Shown piece by piece: positions 1 through 4,890 of a stretch of 6,181 nt of DNA (position 1 is its first letter; each line of letters begins with the position of its first letter). The stretch covers positions 1 through 6,181 of the forward strand of contig JAGOBX010000229.1 of the NCBI GenBank assembly GCA_017999075.1, given 5' to 3'. Made by a program: the position numbers and the translations under genes. The notes under the pieces are model-generated. The model searched no databases and was not told the DNA's origin. It saw nothing but the letters and a program-made list of their open reading frames with translations. This DNA is from Candidatus Babelota bacterium. Lineage in GTDB: Bacteria > JAGOBX01.

Positions 1-369
1 GAAAGAACTTTCCGCAAAATCAAATTTCGTTTTGCCGGTCTGTTTGATTTTATTCAAAAATTCGGTGATTTCAAATTCAGTCCATATTTTTTTATAAACT
101 TTATAGCCCCAATTTTTAATCTCTGCTTCTGAACAATTATTTATATCCAAAGTTTTTTTATTTGAAGGCTTTGCTATTTCAGTTTCTTTTTTTAATCCTG
201 TTAATTCTACTAACTTTTCAACAAGTCTTTGAAATGAAGGGTTATCCTTTATAGCATTTACGCAACCGAGATTAAAAAGAACACGATGTTTAACATTCTC
301 ACCTTCGCGGTATGATTCTGCTATTTGAGCATATTGATTATTTTTTGATTTAGTTATTTTTATAAACAT
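1..369 (-). CDS. IS1634-like (IS4 superfamily) transposase, N-terminal part, runs off the window
   Basis: The frame is open for 123 codons from the ATG at 369-367 to the window edge, with no stop. The protein begins MFIKITKSKNNQYAQIAESY and continues REGENVKHRVLFNLG, the N-terminal signature of IS1634-type transposases (a start like MFIR.., a 'hv(E/V)SYREGgKVkqRvL.nLG' block). Later it reads NWGYKVYKKIWTEFEI at about residues 86-101, then a KTKFDFAE segment at about 113-120, as in that family before the catalytic DDE domain. The DDE residues lie outside the window, so intactness cannot be judged. Such enzymes catalyse cut-and-paste movement of their own insertion sequence. A good promoter sits directly upstream. 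Family assignment is from recalled sequence pattern, not a search; an unrelated DDE transposase with a similar N-terminus is the main alternative. Confidence 0.75.
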   Translation of the reverse strand, partial: MFIKITKSKNNQYAQIAESYREGENVKHRVLFNLGCVNAIKDNPSFQRLVEKLVELTGLKKETEIAKPSNKKTLDINNCSEAEIKNWGYKVYKKIWTEFEITEFLNKIKQTGKTKFDFAESSF

Positions 370-417
370 ACTACAAATATATCACAATTAAATACAATTG
401 TCAAGTAAAATTGTAGT
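370..417. repeat. nested inverted repeats around the transposase promoter
   Basis: The outer arms ACTACAA (370-376) and TTGTAGT (411-417) are exact inverted copies. Inside them ACAATT (384-389) and AATTGT (396-401) form a second exact pair. Together they bracket the -10 and -35 boxes. They could be an operator for autoregulation or part of the insertion-sequence end. In AT-rich DNA, short arms like these may also be chance. No terminal inverted repeat of the element could be identified because its other end is outside the window. Confidence 0.35.
376..404 (-). promoter_or_regulatory. sigma70-like promoter of the transposase gene
   Basis: On the minus strand a perfect -35 TTGACA (404-399) is followed after 17 bases by a -10 TATATT (381-376). 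The expected transcription start falls at about 368-370, on or next to the transposase ATG (369). No room is left for a ribosome binding site, so the message would be leaderless or nearly so. The motif match is seen directly; activity is inferred. Confidence 0.6.
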
Positions 418-517
418 TTTTTAACAAAATGACAAAAAAAGTTTAGACTACATTTGTTCCTGAAAAGCAAAAACTTTAATCGCAAGGCTTTGTTTTTCAA
501 ACAGTTATGAAATTAAA

Positions 518-901
518 ATGCCTGTTTTTTTATCCCAACTGACAAACTCAGGAAAACATAATCCTTGCTCAAATATAAAACGATTGCAGGAACAAATGAT
601 TACTCGTCAGCCAATACGCGATTATGAAAATTTATTCAAGCACATTTGGGCAGATCAGGAACTGCGGTATTACTATCTATCATTTTCTATACAGGCGCTA
701 GATGTGATGATGTTATCAAACTTAAAACTGCCAATATCTTCGAAATAAATAATGGCCATTTCATTGAATATTTTGAGGAAAAGACAGGCAAAAAACGAAG
801 TATATCATTACACCCAGGAATTAATGGATACTTTGCCTTATATTACTCATCAATCTTTATTTTTATCAAGTGTAAATGCTGTTTTAGAAAATGCTGTATA
901 A
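518..901 (+). pseudogene. tyrosine recombinase (phage/ICE-type integrase) fragment, frameshifted and truncated
   Basis: Three pieces in two frames make one recognisable protein. Frame 1 (open back to 464, ATG at 518) gives a TNSGKHNPCSNIKRLQEQ stretch and RQPIRDYENLFKHI, like the end of a core-binding domain leading into the catalytic domain. From about 646 the next frame gives LLSIIFYTGARCDDVIKLK, then FEEKTGKKRSISLHP, which contain the box I catalytic Arg (TGAR) and the KTGK beta-hairpin lysine. From about 818 the first frame resumes as ELMDTLPYITHQSLFLSSVN and stops at TAA 899-901. One base lost near 646-648 and one extra G near 817 would restore a single frame. The HxxR and nucleophilic Tyr region is absent, and most of the N-terminal domain is missing too. 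It cannot encode an active integrase. It lies just past the 3' end of tRNA-Asp, a usual integration site for such elements. Confidence 0.75.
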
Positions 902-920
902 ATAAATTTTTCAGACCAAA

Positions 921-956
921 TAAAAAAGGCCATTTCAGATTTCTCTGAAACGGCCT
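921..956 (-). terminator. intrinsic terminator of tRNA-Asp and probably the whole minus-strand block
   Basis: On the minus strand AGGCC and TTTCAGA-type arms form a stem of about 13 pairs with one A-C mismatch (927-939 pairing with 944-956) and a 4-base loop (940-943). The transcript then reads into six U residues (A922-A927 on the plus strand). The U-tract lies only on the side that stops leftward transcription. No other hairpin with a U-tract was seen between dnaX and this point, so it is the best candidate end for the block. Confidence 0.85.
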
Positions 957-969
957 CTAAACCAACTGA
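956..969. repeat. 14-bp exact copy of the tRNA-Asp D-arm
   Basis: The sequence TCTAAACCAACTGA occurs at 956-969 and again at 1039-1052, where it is the D-arm of tRNA-Asp (minus strand TCAGTTGGTTTAGA). The copies are in the same orientation, 83 bases apart. The outer copy lies between the tRNA 3' end and the terminator. It could be a recombination or integration scar, the remnant of a second tRNA gene, or a local duplication. Confidence 0.7.
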
Positions 970-982
970 TAATAAATCAGTT
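964..982 (-). other. small hairpin directly after the tRNA-Asp 3' end
   Basis: AACTGAT (964-970) and ATCAGTT (976-982) form a perfect 7-bp stem with a 5-base loop, beginning 3 bases past the encoded CCA. No U-tract follows it, so it is not a terminator by itself. One arm is part of the copied D-arm repeat. It might guide 3' trailer processing, which is inference. Confidence 0.45.
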
Positions 983-985
983 AAA

Positions 986-1063
986 TGGCGGGAGCGACGA
1001 GACTTGAACTCGCGGCCTCCTGCGTGACAGGCAGGCGTTCTAAACCAACTGAACTACGCCCCC
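986..1063 (-). tRNA. tRNA-Asp (anticodon GTC), CCA encoded
   Basis: The minus strand folds into a full cloverleaf. The acceptor stem is GGGGGCG pairing with CGCTCCC (one G-U pair), and the D-arm is GTTC/GAAC with GG in the loop. The anticodon arm is CCTGC-CTGTCAC-GCAGG, giving anticodon GTC. The variable loop is AGGCC, and the T-arm is GCGAG-TTCAAGT-CTCGT. The discriminator base is G, as expected for tRNA-Asp, and CCA is encoded at 988-986. It lies 85 bases downstream of jag on the same strand, has its own promoter candidate upstream and a terminator downstream. Confidence 0.97.
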
Positions 1064-1076
1064 GAATTTAAAGCAC

Positions 1077-1104
1077 ATAATATTATATAAATAAAAAAAG
1101 TCAA
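1077..1104 (-). promoter_or_regulatory. promoter candidate for tRNA-Asp
   Basis: On the minus strand a -35 TTGACT (1104-1099) is followed after 16 bases by a -10 TATTAT (1082-1077). The expected start at about 1070 leaves a leader of only a few bases before the tRNA 5' end at 1063. A perfect TATAAT overlaps at 1087-1082, but with this -35 its spacing is too short. The very A/T-rich stretch upstream (about 1105-1148, including a (TA)5 run) could act as an UP element. Because the region is almost all A/T, the -10 match alone is weak; the -35 and its spacing carry the call. Confidence 0.55.
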
Positions 1105-1148
1105 TATATTTTTATTTTTTTATATATATATTTTTATTTAAGCTAAAT

Positions 1149-1925
1149 TTATCTACCCTCAAATCTTAATTTTATCCTCCTTGTGGGTTCAACTCCTATA
1201 CTTTCAGATTTTATATTTGACTTATTCGACAAATAATTATGAATAATTTTCCGTTCTGTATTGCTCATTGGCGGCAATGTTACGTCTTTTTTAAAACGCT
1301 TTAATTTCTGAATAGAATTTTCCGCAAGTTTTTCAAGAGCTTCAACTCTTTTATGTCTATAATTTTCAGAATCAAGAACAACACTAATTTTATTTTCACG
1401 ATTATTATTTAAAATAGTGTTTACTATTAATTGTAATGAACTCAATGTTTTTCCATGTTTTCCTATCAATAACGAACTGTCCGGAGAAATTATTTCAACA
1501 CTGATAATTCCTCCATCCTGAACATTAGATTTCAATTCAAAAGAAGACAGATTCATTTTCGAAAAAATTTCATTTAATAAATTTTCTGTTTCCTTAACTT
1601 CATTTTCAGTAATAACAACCTGATTCTTTTTCACGGCATTTTGTACGTCAGAATTTTTAAAATTTTGAGATTTTGAAGGTTGCGTCTGCTGCTGCTGAAC
1701 TGCCTGCTGATGATGTACTGAAGAAGTATGGTTTTTCTGATTATTGTTTCCCGAATCTTCGTATTCAATTTTAATTTTCGCATTTTTATTTCCTGTAAGT
1801 CCAAGAAAATCCTTGTCTCCTTTTTCAAGAATAGTAATTTTCACATCATTCCTATTCTTATTAATTTTTTTTAATCCTTCATAAATAGCGGATTCAATAG
1901 TATCCGCCTGAATGATAATTTCCAT
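1149..1925 (-). CDS. jag: Jag/KhpB (SpoIIIJ-associated) RNA-binding protein
   Basis: The 258-aa protein has the three-part Jag layout. An N-terminal Jag_N domain (about 1-54) contains the typical DFLGLTGNKNAKIKIEY end. A polar linker (about 56-105) contains a Gln-rich HHQQAVQQQQTQ stretch. A KH domain (about 110-185) has the GxxG loop GKHG at 155-158. A C-terminal R3H domain (about 186-258) has Arg225 and His229 spaced as R-x3-H. Jag/KhpB proteins bind RNA, in Firmicutes together with KhpA, and affect cell elongation and division. The gene almost always follows yidC, as here, 3 bases after the yidC stop. AAGGAG, within the last yidC codons, lies 11 bases before the ATG and supports this start. 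Cytoplasmic, no signal peptide. Confidence 0.95.
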   Translation of the reverse strand: MEIIIQADTIESAIYEGLKKINKNRNDVKITILEKGDKDFLGLTGNKNAKIKIEYEDSGNNNQKNHTSSVHHQQAVQQQQTQPSKSQNFKNSDVQNAVKKNQVVITENEVKETENLLNEIFSKMNLSSFELKSNVQDGGIISVEIISPDSSLLIGKHGKTLSSLQLIVNTILNNNRENKISVVLDSENYRHKRVEALEKLAENSIQKLKRFKKDVTLPPMSNTERKIIHNYLSNKSNIKSESIGVEPTRRIKLRFEGR

Positions 1926-1928
1926 AAA

Positions 1929-3713
1929 TCATTTCACTCCTTTTTTAGCTGATAATTTATTTTGGTATAATTGTTGTAAAATTGATATTATATTGAATGC
2001 AGTCCAATATAATATAAGTCCAGCAGGCATTCTAAGAAACATAAACGTAAAAATAAAAGGAAGTATCATCATAGTTTTCTGCTGTTCCGGAGGAGCAGGC
2101 GTCAATTTCTGCTGTATAAACATTGTACCGCCCATTATAATCGGCAAAATATACGTAGGATCAGCAGCAGACAAATCTCTAATATAAAAAAATACTGCGC
2201 CCCGCAATTCTATAGCATATTCTAACATTCTATAAAGCCCTATAAAAATCGGAAGTTGTAAAAGCATAGGAAGACAGCCGCCAAGCGGATTTATTTTATA
2301 TTCTTTATACAACCTCATAGTTTCTTGTTGAATTTTAGTTTTATCATCTCCATATTTTTCTTTCAATTCCTGAATTTTAGGTTGAAGTTTTTTCATTTCT
2401 TCCATAGCATTCATGCTTTTAGCTTTCAACGGATACATTATTACGTTTATTAATATTGTCAAAAGTATTATTGCCGCACCATAATTTGGAATAATATTAT
2501 AAAAGAATTTTAATACTTTTAAAAGCAATAAAGCAAGCGCTCCGAACCAGCCGTAATCCATAGATTCTTCAAGTTTTTTTCCAGGCATAACACTCTTAAG
2601 CAAATAATACTCTTTTGGTCCAACAAAAATATTAAAATTTAAATCTATACTATTTTTATCAAACTGCAAAGGAGTAGTCAAATATCTGTATCCGACATTT
2701 GTTTTTGTTGAATATAACTCTATTCTGTTCGAAGGAATATTATCAACCATCATAGCAGTTAAAAAATAATTTGAATTTAAACCAAACCATTTAATATTTG
2801 AAGCCTGAATGAATTTTTTATAAATTTCATCATTATTTTTTAAAGATAATGTTTGGATGGATGTGTCAAGAAAACCAGAACCAGGATTTTCTTTTTCAAA
2901 CGATTCATTTTGATAATAAACAAATATATTAGGTTTATCATGTTCAATAAAAATTCCTGAAGTCCATTTTATTGAAAGCCCTGAAATATATTTTTCATTT
3001 GTTTCAGGATTCGTTATCTGTATATTTGATAAGTTATCTATATTTGAATTATCCGGTTTTAGAATTTTTAATTTTAATTTAATTAAATAAGAATCATCCG
3101 ATATTTCAAATGACTTTATAACAGTCATTCCTGAAGGAAGAAAACTTTTAACTAATTTTCCTTCTTCAAGATAATATCCGGCAGTCTTATATTCAAAACT
3201 TATTGATGTATCAGTTGAATTTAACACTTCGAAATTTACTTTCGATAATTCCCCATTATTTTCCATATCCGTCAATAAAATATTTTCATTTAAAACACGA
3301 TGAGTATAATCGGTAAAATCAAGAGTATCAGAAGTGGAAATATATTTAAATTCATTTAAATATATATTTGTTATACAGGCGCCTTTATTAGAAAACTGTA
3401 AAGTATATTTTTTAGTTACTTTTAAAATTTTACGTTCCTCTACAGTTTTTGACAAAATCGATTCATTAAGTTTAGTGTCGTATGAAACAACTGAAGTCTC
3501 AGATAATGAAGACGTTTTTTGCGAAGTTTCTGTATTCTGCAATACTGTGCCAAAATTTTCATTTTGTGGCATTTCTCTATTTAATGATGTGCCTGTATCT
3601 TCTTTTAATTCAGGAATAGATACCGGGTTATTATATTTTTCCATTACAAACATATTATAAAAAAATATAAGTATAAAAGAAAAAATTACAGCTATTAAAA
3701 TACGTTTTTCCAT
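1929..3713 (-). CDS. yidC: YidC membrane protein insertase, long Gram-negative form
   Basis: The 594-aa protein inserts and folds inner-membrane proteins, alone or with SecYEG. An N-terminal membrane anchor (about 5-24) is followed by a large periplasmic domain (about 95-375). Then comes the conserved insertase core: TM2 near 410-428, the charged cytoplasmic coiled hairpin (about 432-472, with KLQPKIQELKEKYGDDK), TM3 beginning at NPLGGCLPMLLQLPIF (475-490), TM4 near 520-535, and the last two helices near 548-585 with the PAGLILYW motif. The length and periplasmic domain mark it as diderm type. The position of the groove arginine (E. coli R366, B. subtilis SpoIIIJ R73) aligns to Asn423 (codon 2447-2445), which is unusual. 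Its ATG directly abuts the yidD stop and has no clear Shine-Dalgarno, suggesting coupled translation. Confidence 0.97.
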   Translation of the reverse strand: MEKRILIAVIFSFILIFFYNMFVMEKYNNPVSIPELKEDTGTSLNREMPQNENFGTVLQNTETSQKTSSLSETSVVSYDTKLNESILSKTVEERKILKVTKKYTLQFSNKGACITNIYLNEFKYISTSDTLDFTDYTHRVLNENILLTDMENNGELSKVNFEVLNSTDTSISFEYKTAGYYLEEGKLVKSFLPSGMTVIKSFEISDDSYLIKLKLKILKPDNSNIDNLSNIQITNPETNEKYISGLSIKWTSGIFIEHDKPNIFVYYQNESFEKENPGSGFLDTSIQTLSLKNNDEIYKKFIQASNIKWFGLNSNYFLTAMMVDNIPSNRIELYSTKTNVGYRYLTTPLQFDKNSIDLNFNIFVGPKEYYLLKSVMPGKKLEESMDYGWFGALALLLLKVLKFFYNIIPNYGAAIILLTILINVIMYPLKAKSMNAMEEMKKLQPKIQELKEKYGDDKTKIQQETMRLYKEYKINPLGGCLPMLLQLPIFIGLYRMLEYAIELRGAVFFYIRDLSAADPTYILPIIMGGTMFIQQKLTPAPPEQQKTMMILPFIFTFMFLRMPAGLILYWTAFNIISILQQLYQNKLSAKKGVK

Positions 3714-3938
3714 TTAAATTATATCGTCAACTCCTCCATCGCAAAACGGATGACATCTAAATAAGCGGTATAAAGACAAATATGAACCTTTTAAGATACC
3801 ATATTTATTCAATGCTTTAATTGCATAATCCGAACAACTCGGATAAAATCTGCATGCAGAAGGCAAAACTTTACTTATTGAAATCTGATAAAACTTTATA
3901 ACAAGCACTGCACATTTTACAATTTTTTTATATACCAT
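3714..3938 (-). CDS. yidD: YidD, membrane protein insertion efficiency factor
   Basis: The 74-aa protein matches the small YidD family: CRFYPSCSDYAIKALNKYG at about 29-47, then RLFRCHPFCDGGVDDI, with cysteines at 29, 35, 62 and 66 and the terminal GG-D motif. The N-terminal stretch is amphipathic/hydrophobic (CAVLVIKFYQISIS), which fits the peripheral inner-membrane location known for the family. YidD is thought to assist insertion of YidC substrates. The gene sits in its classic place between rnpA and yidC: its first 11 bases overlap the end of rnpA, and its TAA (3716-3714) touches the yidC ATG. AAAGG about 12 bases before the ATG, within rnpA, may serve as a weak ribosome binding site. Confidence 0.95.
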   Translation of the reverse strand: MVYKKIVKCAVLVIKFYQISISKVLPSACRFYPSCSDYAIKALNKYGILKGSYLSLYRLFRCHPFCDGGVDDII

Positions 3939-4290
3939 TTTTCAATAAACCTTTTAAAAAAATCAATTTATCTAAAGATTTTACAGTTTCCGAATAATTA
4001 CGTACAGCACTGTTTTTTCTTGGAATTATAATTAAATCAAAAGAAACAGGGAATTTTTTATGATTCAGTCTGAAATATTCCCTAGCCATACGTCTTATTT
4101 TGTTTCGTTTAACTGCGCTCAAACTATACTTTTTAGAAGCTATTATGCAGATTCTTGAGAAATCAAGATTATTCTGCCGCGCATACACTACAAAATTATT
4201 ATCAGAAACAGATTTCCCATTATTGAAAACATTAGAAATATCGTTTTCTTTTGATAATCTGTAATGTTTGTGAAACTTAAAATCAGGCAT
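3928..4290 (-). CDS. rnpA: Ribonuclease P protein component
   Basis: The 120-aa basic protein binds the RNase P RNA and helps it recognise and cleave pre-tRNA 5' leaders. It starts with HKHYRLSKENDISNVFNNGK, the usual family opening with the HRL-like motif at 9-12. It carries the conserved RNR box as AVKRNKIRRMAREYFR at about 59-74. Family length is about 110-130 aa, so it is complete. It follows rpmH by 15 bases, the standard rpmH-rnpA pairing. No Shine-Dalgarno is visible before the ATG (the upstream bases are ACATATTTTA), so it may depend on ribosomes finishing rpmH. Its 3' end overlaps yidD by 11 bases. Confidence 0.96.
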   Translation of the reverse strand: MPDFKFHKHYRLSKENDISNVFNNGKSVSDNNFVVYARQNNLDFSRICIIASKKYSLSAVKRNKIRRMAREYFRLNHKKFPVSFDLIIIPRKNSAVRNYSETVKSLDKLIFLKGLLKNGI

Positions 4291-4305
4291 TAAAATATGT
4301 AACGT

Positions 4306-4440
4306 CTATTTGGAAAGCGTTTTTCTGCCTTTTGCTCTTCTGCGGCTTAATACTTGTCTGCCTTTACTGGAAGACATTCTTGTTCTAAACCCATGTTTAT
4401 GCTTGCTTTTTAATTTACTCGGTTGAAATGTTCTTTTCAT
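4306..4440 (-). CDS. rpmH: 50S ribosomal protein L34
   Basis: This small 44-codon gene encodes [20 protein letters not shown], then [20 protein letters not shown] and TLSK, the standard highly basic L34 sequence at normal length. L34 is part of the large ribosomal subunit and binds 23S rRNA. The ATG is at 4440-4438 and the stop TAG at 4308-4306. AAGGAG lies about 14 bases upstream of the start, slightly far for a ribosome binding site. The gene precedes rnpA as in most bacteria. Upstream of it is ybaB rather than the often-seen dnaA, with a 59-base gap in which I found no convincing promoter, so co-transcription from ybaB is possible. Confidence 0.98.
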   Translation of the reverse strand: MKRTFQPSKLKSKHKHGFRTRMSSSKGRQVLSRRRAKGRKTLSK

Positions 4441-4499
4441 TGTTAATTTTTACACTCCTTAAGTGATTCATTTATATTTTCAAAATTGAAATTATTTTT

Positions 4500-4847
4500 T
4501 TAAAAAAGTCCTGGTATGTTTAATCCGCCCAAACCTTTTGTCAATCCGCCAAAATTTTGTTCAGTTGCCTGAGATAACTTTTTATTTCCGTCCTGAAAAG
4601 CCGCTATAATAGAGTCCTCCAGCAATTCAACATCATTTGGATCTACAATATCTTTATTTATTTTAATAGATTTTAATTCTCCGTCTCCTGATAAAATCAG
4701 TTTAACCATACCGCCTGCTGCAGTTCCTTCAAACTCCGATGACTTCAATGATTCCTGAGCTTTAGCAAGATCTTCCTGCATTTTTTTAGCTTGTTTCATC
4801 AAATTAGGCATTCCGCCGCCCATACCGCCATGAAATTTTTTAGACAT
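4500..4847 (-). CDS. ybaB: YbaB/EbfC family nucleoid-associated protein
   Basis: The 115-aa protein shows the full family pattern. It has a Gly/Met-rich start (GGMGGGMPNLMKQAKKMQED), a long first helix, and the strand block FEGTAAGGMVKLILSGDGEL. KSIKINKDIVDPNDVELLED, a second helix and a Gly/Leu-rich tail follow. YbaB/EbfC forms tweezer-like dimers that bind DNA and coat the nucleoid. The gene follows dnaX by 43 bases, the near-universal dnaX-ybaB pair. AGAGG about 10 bases before the ATG supports the start. The usual third member of the cluster, recR, is not downstream; rpmH is there instead. Confidence 0.96.
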   Translation of the reverse strand: MSKKFHGGMGGGMPNLMKQAKKMQEDLAKAQESLKSSEFEGTAAGGMVKLILSGDGELKSIKINKDIVDPNDVELLEDSIIAAFQDGNKKLSQATEQNFGGLTKGLGGLNIPGLF

Positions 4848-4890
4848 AAATAATTAACCTCTGATTCAATTTGAATTATTTAAAAATATT

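Noticed and set aside
646-948. Intact 100-codon TTG-start gene
   Set aside because: Its first half is the middle of the broken integrase, and its last part is out of frame with the integrase and runs into the terminator hairpin, so it is not a separate gene.
1105-1148. Terminator between jag and tRNA-Asp
   Set aside because: The stretch is nearly pure A/T with a (TA)5 run and no GC-containing stem.
1631-1828. Minus-strand 65-codon frame inside jag
   Set aside because: Alternative frame over the low-complexity linker of Jag; no domain or start signal.
1912-2187. Plus-strand open frame opposite the 3' end of yidC
   Set aside because: Shadow of the highly conserved YidC transmembrane core; no family resemblance or ribosome binding site.
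3334-3660. Plus-strand open frame opposite the yidC periplasmic domain
   Set aside because: Antisense shadow of a clearly real gene; no supporting motif.
4455-4500. Promoter for rpmH in the ybaB-rpmH gap
   Set aside because: TATAAA at 4476-4471 has no -35 at usual spacing, and the TTGAAA at 4483-4478 has no -10 at the right distance.
4306-4500. Replication origin next to rpmH
   Set aside because: rpmH often marks oriC, but there is no dnaA gene here and I saw no DnaA-box cluster (TTATCCACA-like) in the window.
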